Source: Rotaria socialis
Lineage: Eukaryota; Rotifera; Eurotatoria; Philodinida; Philodinidae
Assembly (NCBI GenBank): GCA_905331475.1
Contig: CAJNYU010003062.1
Span: 124,001 to 188,000, forward strand
Direction of reading: 5' to 3'
DNA length: 64,000 nt
Within the stretch, counting starts at the first letter, position 1. Every line of letters starts with the position of its first letter. Positions 12,034-24,643 of the stretch are shown here, piece after piece. The position numbers and the translations under genes were made by a program. A model generated the notes under the pieces. It was given only the letters and a program-made list of their open reading frames with translations. It had not been told where the DNA came from and did no database searches.

Positions 12034-13087
12034 TTAACGACATAATATATTATTTTCTATAATGGAACATAATCGTTGACAAACGAGCATAAATTCTTTA
12101 CGAAAAATATGTGAAGCCAATGCATAAAAGATAAATGAAATCTAATAAAGAAAAATTTAATGACTTGTAATTTTAGTTCCTATTTATACATACTGATACA
12201 TATGAACATAGAATATAAATGCCTAAGTGATAAATGAATATTACTATGGCAGTTTTTTGTATATCATTTTCACTTGCAAGAGAATTTAAATAAATCATGA
12301 TTATACTGATTGATGAAATCAAATTGAATAAAGTATAGGGAATAATCTGAAACACAGCTAAACGAGCAAAAGCCATATCTAATCGCTTTTTGTGTACTGA
12401 CCGATTTCGTCTTGGTTGTGTAGAACTGATAACGAAAAATATATTTCTTCGATGGTTTATTGGATTGACTTGTCTTAAACTTTCTCGTATGTTAGTTAAT
12501 GTTAATATACCGAAAATAATAGCAATAAAAAGTGGTGCTGCCGATGTCATTATACTATAAATAGTTAAAAACATAGCGTATCCAGTACGATGTATTGGGC
12601 TGCATCCGCTAGAAATCGGCATGAAACCAATAGGTGCATGAATAGAAAATATGATCCAAAAAAGAAATGAACAGCTTATAATCCAACGAACATTCTTTAG
12701 TGAACTTATACGTCGAAATCGAGCATTTGTCGATGAAACCAACCAACGATCAACAGATATTAAGCAAATAAAATGTCGTACAAGAGCAAGTGAAAGAGTA
12801 TTAAAATAAGCATAGATCTTACATAGAGAGGTTACTGTCGAAAATCCATTGTAATTTAACCAATAAGTTATTATTTGGCGGAGACAATTAAAATTAAGTA
12901 ATAATATTTGGCATGTCGATAAACATATAAAATATCGTGAACAACAATTATAACGAAGTTTACGCCGGCAAAATAGTATTATATTTAATGTATTACTAAT
13001 TAGGCCGATTCCGTATACGATTGGAATATAATTTTGTTTGATTGCTGATTCAATTTGATCCAATTTATTAATGACTGGTGTCGTCAT
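12034..13087 (-). CDS. Rhodopsin-family G-protein-coupled receptor
   Basis: Exon 1 runs 13087-12194 and exon 2 12141-12034, joined across a 52-bp intron (SYVS|ISFIFYALASHIF). Without the splice the protein would stop early inside TM7. The product is about 333 residues with seven hydrophobic segments. TM3 ends in SVDRWLV, a DRY-type motif with Trp in place of Tyr. A Cys precedes TM3 (SLCKIYAYF) and another lies in the second extracellular loop (SSGCSPIH), matching the conserved disulfide. TM7 has an NPxxY-like region reduced to SFIFYALAS. The N-terminus is short with no signal peptide. The ligand cannot be inferred; a peptide-receptor-like class is plausible. Confidence 0.85.
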
Positions 13088-14575
13088 TGATGTATTTCAC
13101 TTATTTAGCAAATATGAAAATTTAACAAAGTATTTTTCAAATTTAATTGAAATTATTTTGGCAAAAACGTCTCTTAGTAATAACAACATTGATGGCATGT
13201 AAACTTTATCTTACAAGAAAAGTAATGGCATGGGCACTCGCATATTTAAGTGAAGAGTGTTTGGTCATTCTCAATTTGATACGTGCGTAAGTGTTGCCTA
13301 CCTGTTCTATTCAATCAGTCCTTATTTGAAGAGATCTATGCGTTGTATTTTCCACCGGTAGACGTCATCTTGTAGAATTAATGAGAATTAGCTTTTTGAA
13401 GTGAAAACAACGTGGAACACGAAGCATAACTTCATATAAATCTATAATCGAGTCATTATTGTATAATAGGAAGCTAACGTCCTGTTCCGTTAATAACAGT
13501 TCTTATATTAAAGTAGACTAGCTGATGAGTGAAAGCAAGCCTGTGTCGTAACAAAAGTGCAATATCCTGTGAAAGAAATACAATAAACTATTACAGGTAA
13601 ATAATCAAAGTTTGAAGAAAAGGTTTTATACTGCAACCTTCTAAGGTCTTGAAAAATGAGACTTTTTCTATCTCATTCGACTTAAGCATAACTGCAATAA
13701 ACACTTGACAACATGAATAAAGATACGCATTAGAAATTAGCATACATTTTACCACATTTTTTTAATGCTTCGATGAATCTTTTTACTGTTCAATAAATTC
13801 CAATAGAATTCCGGTGTTTTCTATTATAGGATTGTCATAGAATGGCATTCAAACCAAAAACAGATTCCAGAACAACGATAGTAAAATCTGTGGAATTTTC
13901 TCGTATAGGAAATTTGATTTTTAGATAAATTTTCAAGATACCTAACACTGAATATTTAACTTTTTCAAGTTGCACGTGTATGACCTTGACATCTAGGTCG
14001 CATAACATATATTGAAAGCTTTACGGTCTATTTTCTGTTGCTTAGTCAATGAATGTTACTGCTCATATGTATTTTTTTCTTGTGTTTCCAACGTCTACCA
14101 CACACAATATCATATGATTTTATTAAGTGAGAATTTTGCATCCAATAAAGATCGAGCATAGGCATTGAAATGCTTAGTAAACATTGTATCTGAACATTAT
14201 CTTCTTATTTCCATCGAATACATGAATTACTAAGACGTCAGCGGAATGAAAGTTTCTCCAAATACGTACGTAAAAATATAAGTGTCCGTACTGCAATTGA
14301 TAATGTCTACAAATGCCATCTATCGATTGCAATCCCTATGCAGTTATATTTACTAATAAACTATGGAATAGTGAGTCGAAAAATATGCCAGTCATAATTA
14401 CAGCTGAATTTTTGTTTCATATTCACTCATCCATGTGTCGTGTCACAGTTGTTTTTGAATAATTCCATCTCAATGTTATTTCTACTTCTATAATGTTCAT
14501 GTTCGATAAGATAATTTATCTTTATTAATTATTCGCAAACAATCAATTAAATTAATATTTATTAGAAAGACCGAA
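13088..14575. other. Intergenic between divergent genes
   Basis: About 1.5 kb separates the receptor start (minus) from the GOLT1 start (plus). It should contain both promoters. I see no exon or clear motif. Confidence 0.6.
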
Positions 14576-15225
14576 ATGCCCATACAATTGTCAAATCTAC
14601 AGAGTAAATAAATAATTCCATAGTTTTTTTCTATTAGTAGAAACAATGTATTATTATTGTTTTAAGAAATTGGCCTTGGCCTGACCATATTCGGAGTTGG
14701 TTTTATTTTTCTTGGCATGATATTTTTATTCGATAAAGGTTTACTTGTCGTTGGAAATGTATATATTTGATTTGTTCCCTGCTTTTGTTCTCGCATATTA
14801 ATTCAGTGTGCTTATTTAGATTTTATTCCTCTGTGGTCTTTCTATGATTATTGGTCTTGAACGAACAGTTCGTTTTTTCTTTCAAAGTTATAAAGCCAAA
14901 GCTACAGCCTTTTTCTTTGGTGGATTTCTGCTTGTTCTATTCGGTTGGCCATTGATCGGCATGATTATTGAATTCTATGGATTTTTTCTTTTGTTCGGGT
15001 TCGCTTCCTTTTTTCTGTTGATGATTTAAGAGAAATTCGTTTTCTTACAGAGGTTTTATACCGGTTGTTATTAATTTTCTTCGACGTCTTCCAATCATAG
15101 GCTCAATATTATTGCTACCTGGTCTTCGACAAGTTAATATTTATACTTTATATTTGATATATATTATAATTCTATTTTTGTTTTAGATTATGGACAAATT
15201 ATCCGAGAGCAGATCAATCGTATAA
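14576..15225 (+). CDS. GOLT1B: Vesicle transport protein GOT1 (Golgi transport 1)
   Basis: Five exons (14576-14603, 14667-14758, 14820-14998, 15051-15132, 15187-15225) join to about 139 residues, the normal length for Got1. The start MPIQLSNLQKIGLGLTIFG matches the family's short N-terminus leading into TM1. The conserved segments IGLERTVRFFFQ, KAKATAFFFGG, FGWPLIGMIIEFYGFFLLF and LPIIGSILLLPGLR are all present, and the protein ends in SESRSIV. Got1 is a small four-helix membrane protein of ER-Golgi vesicles and assists COPII and Golgi fusion traffic. Start choice is fixed by the splice that creates QKIG. High confidence. Confidence 0.95.
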
Positions 15226-15856
15226 CGTTTTGATAAACAGTTTCATAAATAATGAGTGATATTTTGCTTGTGTTTTTTTTTCTGGCAGTTTATAGTCTAA
15301 AAATCAGCTGATTAACACTAAAGAAGATATTTGATAATTAGATTCTTTACATTTCATTTATGATAGAGCTAAACAATTAACTAAAATGGTTGAAAAAAAT
15401 CTTTTTCTTGTTTTTATTTTCAGATGGTCGTATTGAAGATAATCTATTTGGACTATTAATGAATATGTAGAGAAGGACTAAAAGAATATGTTCATTCAAA
15501 ATCTATTGGAATATGGCATAAGACCAACATTAAGAACCAGTAAGAAGATTTTAACATCAGCTTTATATTTAATTTTGAAAGATATCTCTTTAACTGATGA
15601 CTGTAGAATTCAGAGCTGTTACGAAATGAAAATACGCATAAGAATGAGAGTAAAACAACAGTTTAGTTTAAATGCGATATTGAAACAATTTAAAAGTTGC
15701 ACATATTAGATTCAATACTATTTATGGTATAGATATTCTTATGATGACTGATCATATGGGCTGTGACTTGTAGTAGATTTTTCGAAGAATACAAGAAATA
15801 GATCAAAAAAAACATTTACAAAACGATTTTCCGATGATAAACAATAGTAATTCGAT
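15226..15856. other. Intergenic between GOLT1 and SLC30A9
   Basis: AT-rich, no supported gene. An open frame at 15488-15709 has no recognisable protein character. Confidence 0.55.
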
Positions 15857-18473
15857 ATGTTTCACATTTTAATCGTCTCTCCAAGGGTTGCACTGAAAAA
15901 CGTTTCCTACGGTAGCATTCCCCGGAAACAAAAAGAAGTTATTATCAGTAGTTTTTCATAGGGCAGAAAAGATTATTTATTCTAATGTTTCTCTGTAGCT
16001 CATCAACTATCAAAAATCATCTATTCAAAACGTACTTATGCCATAGTCACCTATGCTGTGCAACGTAATATCCTTCGTACTAGTTCTTCAATGTAAGTTT
16101 GCAAGATATCAAATATAAGCAGTTGAGTTTCTCGATTGATTGCATAGTCCACTAAAATTCGATGCATATGATCTATTACGACAACGAACAAGTCATGGAT
16201 TATCTATACGAAAACAATCGAATGGTACTTCAACGCCTAACAGTGATGGTCCATCGAACATAGCCGATAAAATTGCTCCGATTAAAGTACCTGTTCCAAC
16301 CTTGTTGAAAGGTAAGATTTTCAAATTAGAATATTAATCATAAAATTGGTTCATATTAGTTCGAAATCGAAAAATGAAAGCAACTGATTATACTGCAAGT
16401 TATACAGAAAATAATTTCATTACAGCTATACGAGCTATGCATGAATATTTATTAAAACCAGCGTAAGATTTGGAATTTGATTTTCTTGAATATACGTGTA
16501 CGTATATAATTTAGTGATTTGGAAACACTTAAACAATATAGAACACGTTCTCCTTATTCAGAGGTTAGTGAAAATGCTTCCATGTTAACTGTCTATCGCC
16601 GAGGTGATGTTGAAAAACGGTAAGATTCAAGCAAAACAAAAAATCAGTAGATTTGTATTTTTTTACTATTCAAGAGCCTATGAAGTATGGGGTAGTCCAG
16701 AAATGTTGAATAAAGAAAAAGTAAAACGAGCCAAAGCACGACAGATAGAATATGAACGTAAGTATTTGTTTTTTGTATTATTTTTCAATGAATGTTGTTG
16801 CTTTCTAGCTATTTTTAGTTTAAAGAAATCACTAAAAGAATATCAGAAGCGTTTATTGATGTTAGAAAATGCTTTTTTTGATGATCAAAAAACAGTATGC
16901 TGATTGATTTTTCAAGAAATAAAATTAATTTTAGTAAATTACTCATTTCTATTAGGTTAAAAATACAATTCTTACAACAAGCGGTGGAAAAGTGGTTGTT
17001 GTCGCAGTTCTCGTGTAAGATTTTCGAAACTATAAACAGAAGAGATCGCAATCGTTTTGTTTTCTCTCTTTGAAAAATTTAGTAATGCAACAAATGCTGT
17101 AGTCAAAACGATTGGTTGGTTATTCACGGGTTCTGCATCTTTATTTTCCGAAGCCGTTCATTCTGTTGCTGATACATGCAATCAACTCATTCTTACCTTT
17201 GGTTTATGGCAATCAATCAAAAAACCAAATCCTGAACATCCGTAATTTAGATTTCAATGGCAAATAATCTCGAATGAATAAAATCTAATATTTAGTTATG
17301 GTTATTCCAATATGACTTATATTTCATCACTTATCAGTGGTGTTGGCATATTTTGTTTTGGTACTGGTTTAGCTTGGTATCATGGAGTTCTAGTTTTATT
17401 ACATCCTCAAGAAATGGAATCAGTTTATTGGGTAAATAAATTCAATGATGAACGTCTCTCATCTAGATATGATTGATGTTCGATTTATTTTTTAAAGGGT
17501 TTAGCTTTATTGGGCGGCTCATTGATCTCTGAAGGAGGTTAGTTTGTTTAATTTTGTTTACATTTAATATTATTTTATTTTATTTAAAGCAACTCTCTAT
17601 ATGGCCGTCAATGAAATTCGAGCGTCAGCAAAAGAGAGTGGAATGCGATTTTGGGAATATGGTATATAATTAAATAATATATTTTAAAAAATCTATTGAT
17701 TAACTATTTTGTTTATGATAGTCGGTCAAGGTTATAAGCCAAATGTAAACGTCGTTTTACTTGAAGATCTAGCAGCAGTTCTGGGCGTATGTGTTGCTGG
17801 TTCAGCGATGAGTCTTTCAGTTTATCTTCAGTCACCTATTCCCGATGCTATTGGCTCGTTGGTTATTGGCGGTATTTTAGGTGGTGTTGCTTCGTTTATT
17901 ATTTATTCGAATACGGCTGCACTTGTTGGCCGGTAGATAAAATTCAAGAATGAATTCTTGTTGTATTATTATTATTGTTTTAAATTTTTAAAAGATCGAT
18001 CCATCCGAATCAAATTGAAGCAATCAATAGCGATTTAGAAAATGATCGGATGGTTCGTGCTTTATATGATATCAAAGCAACCGACATGGGTTCACAATCG
18101 GTCATGTTTAAAGCTGAAGTTGATATTGATGGACGAGAAATAGCTCGTTCATATTTGGAAAAAAATGACATTCAAGTTATACTTGACGTTAGCAACAAAA
18201 CAACGAATGAATAAATAGAGCAAATAACTTATTGTTTTATCTTAATAGGAAATGAGAAAAATTGATACAATCGAATTGGCTGAAACATTTCTTCTTAAGC
18301 ATGGAGAAAATATTGTTGATAGAGTTGGTGCTGAAATCGATCGAATTGAACGAAATCTTCGAGTAATTAATTATTTATTTAGAAAAAAACTTTTTTTCAA
18401 TGTCTCGTTCTTTTTGTTTTCCTTTTAGAAAAAACATCCATATTTACGACATGTTGATTTAGAAGTTCTCTAG
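15857..18473 (+). CDS. SLC30A9: Mitochondrial proton-coupled zinc antiporter, ZnT9 family
   Basis: Multi-exon gene with a cation-diffusion-facilitator core. The N-terminus (MFHILIVSPRVALKN) is basic and hydrophobic, consistent with a mitochondrial presequence. It is followed by the ZnT9-specific region YTENNFITAIRAMHEY and the YEVWGSPEMLNKEK motif. The membrane part has SLFSEAVHSVADTCNQ (about 17140-17187) with the HxxxD zinc-site motif, YGYSNMTYISSLISGVGIF, and LLEDLAAVLGV, where ZnT9 proteins carry Glu-Asp instead of the usual HxxxD. The C-terminal domain contains IKATDMGSQSVMFKAEVD, LKHGENIVDRVGAEIDR and the family ending RHVDLEVL. The family exports zinc from mitochondria. Introns are mostly short. 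The first exon (15857 on) is inferred from a clean splice at TACG|GTAGC to the exon beginning at 16001; the rest is firm. Confidence 0.93.
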
Positions 18474-20215
18474 AATCAACAATATTAGTGGACGAGAATT
18501 TTTTTTTATCTTAGGTTTATTTTACATGCGAATTATTAACACCTGTATCTAATCCAGTATTTTTTTTTTGTTTGTTTATTTTTGTAAATATATTTTCACT
18601 CTTCTTCAAAATATATTGATTTACTACGAAACAGAGTTAAACTGTCGTCTATTGAAAATATCATTCAACTGCATTCCCTATAGATCTGAAAATTGTACTT
18701 TAACAAAATTCATAAATTTTTATAAGATTACAATCGAATTATAGTTCTATTTTAGCGTAATAAAATATTTCACATAGGTACATTGGATCACAAAAAAATG
18801 CAAATTACATAGGATATTATAAAACGAGTGAATTCAAATATTTGCTTAAATTATTATGAATATTTGCTTTTAGGCCACACTTTTGCTATGAGGAAAGCAT
18901 AAGTTATCATCTGAATAGAATTTGAAATTAATCCTTTGTTGAGAAATATAAATATTTACGATCTATTATTTTAGAAATAATTAAATGATAGTATCATTTA
19001 TAATCCTTTTTTTTTGTTCATAATATATCTGAAATTACGTTTATCATTCAGTCTAGTCTTGATTCTTTTATATATATGTATGTATACTCATGCTCGTAAA
19101 AATACATGTTCGCCCTCCTAGAGTTTTAATTTCCGTTTCTTGAAGAGAATTTTGATCTGTCTAATAGATATTGCCCAGCATATTTTGAACCTATTGTGAC
19201 TTTGTTACTCACACGCAAGGCTTGGAGAATTGAACTGTGCGTTTATTTCAGCCTATTGTTGTTTCTAATAAATGTAGTCGTATTGATGCATACAAAATAT
19301 TTAGCGGGCCTTTTTTCCTAAATCATTTTATTCGAAAGATGTTCAAATAAACTAAATGGCATTCAAGTTTCACTCGAATACGAATGCGATGCGAAGCTCG
19401 AATCGGATCTTCACGAAAAATCTACAATTCAGAGAAATCTTGAATACTTTTTATGCCGACATAATGCAATTCATGACTGAGAATATTCTTACTTAGCGAC
19501 CTATTCTTAAGGATCGATTCCGATTGATCGATTAATTACCGCTATGATTCATTATCTGAGATCAGCTGTAAATGAATAGAGTACAGTGAATAACATATGT
19601 TGATGACGTCACTTTAATAGTCTCGCGATAAATTCTTTCATTTTCGTCATTTTGGAACCATTTTCCTTAGGGAACGGAACTACAGATTGAAGATTCGAAA
19701 AAAGATGTAAGAAGTTCGATATCGATAATTTCATCGCTCGTTTCAATGATTTTTCTATGATTTTCGGTACTCAAGATCATCGGATGACAAAATGACGAAA
19801 AAGATGCGTACGTCGAAAAAGCAAAAGCGAAAGAAAATTCGCGACGGACTACATAAATGCTGTGCTTCGTATCGCATTAATAATATAATAACTTTCTCAT
19901 TTTATAAAAAAAAGAAGCAATACTAGTGAGATGAGATCAATAGCAATGAGTAATCAAAACCATCTAGTGATTATTTACTTGAGCATCATGTCAGAAGAAT
20001 TTTAATAAATAAGTAAATGTTCTATAGATCAGCATTGTCTGTTAACTAACTTTCATTCGTTTCTATTAGAAATATATTACAGATACTTTTTGTCTTGATG
20101 TTTTCTCTTGTTGTGTAATGAAGAAGAAAAAACGCACAAAAACACACATGCAAAAAATAAAAGTCTAGTGTTGATGATGGAAAAATACAAGTCAACAGTA
20201 TTTTTGTTTTTGCAA
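18474..20215. other. Intergenic between convergent genes
   Basis: About 1.7 kb of AT-rich sequence with no exon I can support. A palindromic TGACGTCA lies at 19604-19611, but it is downstream of both neighbouring genes. Confidence 0.6.
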
Positions 20216-21412
20216 TTAGGCATTAGCTGTATTTTCTTTTACTGATAGTCGAGGTTGCAAATAATCCGAATCATCTGTATTAACTGGACCAGTTCGAACA
20301 AGCATCTAAAGCAAGATGATAAATAGAATTTTATAAAAAAAAATCTAATAAATTCTTACCGGTTCAGCAGCTGGATCTTGACGTTTTATTACCGGTCGTA
20401 TAGCTAAAATGCAAAAACAAAAATAACAATGAAAGTCAGAGAATACTTAAATCGGATCCTCGTTACTGGTTTCTTCTGAACGACGTGGTGCTGGTAAAGA
20501 TTTTTGAGGTTTTCTAGATTTCTTTCTTGATTTCATAATCCATAACGCAACAGCAAGAACAATTAATAAAATAATTAAGCCACTACTGACACCTATTACA
20601 ATCCATAACCAGACTGGTAAACGGCGACGGCTACCATCACGAATTTTTGTACAATGACGAAATTTTGAATTCGTTATTTCAGCTCTTCCTAAAAACAAAT
20701 CCGAATTTTTGCATTCAACAATGACATAAGTTTAAACAAACCCGGTAATGTAAATTCACATGCAAGTCGTAGATATTTTTTATTACATACGACTTCTCGT
20801 AAACATATATCATCTTGACCAGATGATGTAGTTTCAAAGCATGATGAATTGAAGGATGAACGCTTTTCACAGAATTGTGGCCATTTATCATCTTTTCCAT
20901 CTTGACATCGTTGTAATATATTATAATCCAATGGAAGGCGAACAGCCCAATTTTGTTCACTGTATTCTCGAAAAAGTGCTTGAAAGATTTCAGTTTTTTC
21001 TGGAGTATTTAATACCAATTGTCTAACACCTTTAGTTGGTTTCATATTTGGTTGATCGGGATTAGACCATGGTTGTTCTAAGATAGGACCAACACGTCGT
21101 TCACATATATGTTGTGCCTGTTGCCATTGAAATATTTTACCATCAATAGAAAAATATAAACATTCATCACCTAATTGATAAAAACGCTCTGGACAAACAC
21201 CACGCGAAAACTGTGAATCAAATTCTACTTTGGTATTTCGACCAGCTACATATGACACTGCGAAGAGAAAAATTTTAAAACTATTTGACTCTCACGGCGA
21301 ATAAGTCATGATAAATACCTGGAGGTAAATCTCGGTCATCATTCGTTTGACCATTTATCAGTATTGACAAAGCAAGAATAGCAAGCAAAATCAAGTTGGT
21401 AGACATCGTCAT
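20216..21412 (-). CDS. Lectin-like single-pass membrane protein, paralogue A
   Basis: The start at 21412 gives a signal peptide (MTMSTNLILLAILALSILING). The ectodomain begins with a C-type-lectin-like opening, GVCPERFYQLGDECLYF, then WQQAQHICERR, and ends with further Cys-rich sequence (QFCEKR, SSCFETTS, DICLREVVC, LRLACEF). A transmembrane helix (WLWIVIGVSSGLIILLIVLAVALWIM) is followed by a basic cytoplasmic tail that continues through two small exons to DSDYLQPRLSVKENTANA and the stop at 20216. It looks like a cell-surface recognition protein. The fold call rests only on the opening CP...G.ECLYF...W..A...C pattern; calcium-binding residues are not evident, so sugar binding should not be assumed. 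It is a close paralogue of 23612-24643. Confidence 0.75.
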
Positions 21413-21849
21413 CGAAAATGAATGTAGAAGAAAAAGTCGTTTTATTCCGTTTCAAAACGGTAAATATTACAGTTTCGTTCTTTTTATTTTTTTTTCACGT
21501 TCTCCATCACTACTACTCTATAATTATACATGTAGTAACCGCATTCGTCTATTCACGTCTCACCAACATACATGATAAAATTGCGTTTCAAGTCTTTTTT
21601 TTTGTTTGTCACCGATAACGTAAAATTCTATTTGTTAGTCTACAATAGTGATGAATAATCGACCGCCAAAAATGGCCAAGAAGAAAGAAAAATCTGATAA
21701 AACAAAAAACCCTCAACACAATTGCATATGCATGAAATGAAAGAACGACAATAATCATTCGAACTCAGCACTATGAGAATAAGCACATTATTCATACAGA
21801 TTGAAAGATGTTTTCAATGAATTATATTCAGAGTACTCATACCAATAGA

Positions 21850-22290
21850 GATGATTCACAAAAGAAAACGAAAGATTTGTCCTAGAAAAGAAATGAGTCA
21901 GCTTATTTTGCTTTCATGCAGAAAATTGATTTTCATCTTCAACTAATCCCTACGATTCTTGTGTACTGGTGGTTTCTTCGTCAATTTAACATATTTATGA
22001 AGCTTGAAATGATCATAAAAATGAAGCCTATGTCATAAAATAAATCATCATTTACGAAGAAATATTTCAAACTGATATTATTTGTCACTTATATCTACTA
22101 TAGCTAATATTAGTTCACTGATTAATGCATCACACAGAAATGAGAAAAAAATATACAAAATGAGTCATTATTTATTCTAATCTCGAACGTTGCTATTCAA
22201 GAAAATTTAATGTCAATCGAAACATTAGTATCGAAATCCTTAGCGACTTTTAAATGATGAGTAACCAAAAATTAAAAGTTAATTTTTGAT
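21850..22290 (-). pseudogene. Broken copy of the last exons of the GABA-B receptor-like gene
   Basis: This stretch aligns by eye, same strand, with the functional receptor's 3' end at about 26840-27240. Shared blocks include TTACGAAGAAATATTTCAAAC, the exon start TGTGATGCATTAATCA and the final exon around 21950-21990. In the copy the penultimate exon reads CDALISELILAIVDISDK and then hits a stop, and the last exon has stops in the ancestral frame. Homology fades at about 22285, near where the next receptor exon would begin. It is therefore a truncated, non-functional tail left by duplication of the neighbouring block. Confidence 0.75.
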
Positions 22291-23611
22291 TTAATCAGAT
22301 CTCAATATACAATTGCGATTTTGTTGCATGTAAAAATGCCAATAGTTTTCTCCTGATTCTTTGATCCTGTGGTATATTTTTTTCTGACATTTGATATTCT
22401 AGGATATTGCGGTTTTGTTCTTAACCGTGAATCCTCTCTTGACTTCATGAACTTTTGTCACAAAAAAAAACTAAAAATAACGTTATGGTAAAAAAAAGTG
22501 ATATGAGTACTATCGATAATGCATACAACATGAGCGGAAAGCTTTGACACTTTAAAGAAGACTATCTAAGAATGATCAAACTTCGACGAGTAGCCTCTTG
22601 CCATAAAGTGAATGCTATCAGAAACAGAGATATGAATAGGGTGACGTAGAGCTGAACAATTTCCTGATTGAGAAATTATCTATGATGAGAATATTCTACA
22701 TCCTTCTGGTGTCACAGTTACAGCTATAGTAATGAGAAAGATATTATTCACACAATAGAATACTATTGTAAAGCCGAAAAAGTATTTGATATATCTGATT
22801 GTTATCAAGAGTACAATAGCTAAAAGTAAATTCATTTCTATCTTTGTCGACATATTACTTCAGCCTGTTTTTCGCTCGTTAAATTACTAGTTTTTCTTTC
22901 ATCAAAAACTATCATATTCTTGTAAGTCATAAGCTATATAACTGGATGATCGTCATTTTATATTAATCACATAAAGTAAAATTTAAAAAATATTATAGTA
23001 TTCATAAGTTGAGTATCGACGAGCTACGAGTCACAATTCCCTAATCACTATCGACTTACATATATGCATAGGTAAGTAAAGCTAGCACGATATTCGACTA
23101 TTTTCAGGCAGAATTCGCTTTCTACTCTTGTTCAAGTCTGTAACCGATAGTTTTAGATGCAGATTTTTATTCTCTAGTGACTGATAATACTTTTGAAGGA
23201 GGTCATCGGACTCAACATGAGTGTACACTCTGTTGTGAGTGTATCCTGAAGAAAAAAATCAAGGCTTATAAAAGTTGGAAGCAGTCTCGAAAAGTATTTT
23301 ATATTATCACTCGACACTCGCGTGCACGTCCACACGCCATAATACAATAGAGATGGACCGCGATATATCCACGATAAAAATAGAATTCTTAATTAAACAG
23401 AGGAACAGAAAAACATATAAAACAAAAAGGAAAAAAATAAAATCATGAAATTAGTATCACTGTGAGATATATTAGTAACTAAGAAAGAGAGCGTCGCACA
23501 GAACCAAATAAAAATTAGTATTCACAAAGTAAAACTACAAGTGAAAAGAGTTTCAATTAAGTACTCCATCTATTTTCCGTTGTTTATGTTCAAGGTTATC
23601 AATAAATTCCA
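22291..23611. other. Intergenic between the receptor-tail pseudogene and lectin-like paralogue B
   Basis: About 1.3 kb, AT-rich, no exon recognised. The duplication junction must lie near its left edge or within it. Confidence 0.5.
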
Positions 23612-24643
23612 TTAAGCAGATTCCGCTACTGGACTTGAATCGACAAGCTGAAGTAAGAAATGAAATGGGTGATATGAACATAATATGGTGAAATGTCTTA
23701 CTGGTTTTAAAGCTGGATCTTTTTTCACTACTGAATCAGTAGAAGTCTTTTTGTTTTTTAGTAACAAAATCAATAGGACAATGGCAACAATAATAAATAA
23801 AAGAAGTAAGATACCACCAATAACTAGTAATAACCATACCCACCATGGTATAGATGTAGATGAATGATCAGCAACTTTCGGTTTTATACAATGATGAAAT
23901 TTCGAGCTTGTTAATTCAGAACTTCCTAAAAATAAATCTGACTTTATATATTTAAACAATCGATGATTATAAACAAACCCGGCAATGTAAATTCACAAGC
24001 AACTCTTAAATATGTATCATTGCAAGGAATCTCTCGTAAGCAAATATTGTTTTTGCCATTAGATGCTGTTTCGAAGCATGTTGAATTCGAATATGAGTTA
24101 TCTTCACAATACTCCGGCCAGTCTTCATCTACTCCATCGTAGCATCGTGGCAAAGTATTAAAATCATATAGAACGTTAACGCCATAGTTGTCTTGTTTAT
24201 AGTTTTGAAGAAATGCTCGCAAGATTTTCGTCTTATCTGGAGTATTTAATACTAATTGCCGAGCACCTTTTGCCGGTTTCATAATTGTCTGACCGGACTC
24301 TGATAATTTTTTCAAGGCGCTATCTACGCGTTGTGCACATACACAATGCGTCTGCTGCCATGAGAAACAGTTGCCATCAACAAGAAAATATAAGCATTCG
24401 TCACCAGATTGATGGAATCCTTCTGGACAACGACCACGAGGAAACTGATCATACAATGAAAGTTTTTCATTGTCACGAGCTAAATATGATCGTATATAGA
24501 AGAAAAAGTCAAAGGTGCTGTTCCTAACGGCGAATAAATAATTAAATAATACCTGGAGGTAAAATTCCGTCATCAATCAGCTGACCATTTATCGGCATTA
24601 GTAAAACAAGTAAAGTAAGCCAGATCAAATCCATAGTAATCAT
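23612..24643 (-). CDS. Lectin-like single-pass membrane protein, paralogue B
   Basis: The start at 24643 gives a signal peptide (MITMDLIWLTLLVLLMPING). The ectodomain matches paralogue A throughout: GRCPEGFHQSGDECLYF, FSWQQTHCVCAQRV, KGARQLVLNTPDKTKIL, YCEDNSYSNSTCFETAS, NICLREIPC, LRVACEFTLPG. After SSELTSSKFHHC comes a long hydrophobic helix (about 23775-23840) and a short tail that splices KP|LVDSSPVAESA to the stop at 23612. Its tail is shorter than in paralogue A and lacks the second spliced extension. The acceptor of exon 2 appears to have moved downstream compared with A, because no AG precedes the SYLAR codons. Function unknown; probably cell-surface recognition. Confidence 0.75.

Noticed and set aside
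19601..19612. CRE-like palindrome TGATGACGTCAC
   Set aside because: It lies downstream of both flanking genes, more than 1 kb from any start, and an 8-bp match is expected by chance at this scale.
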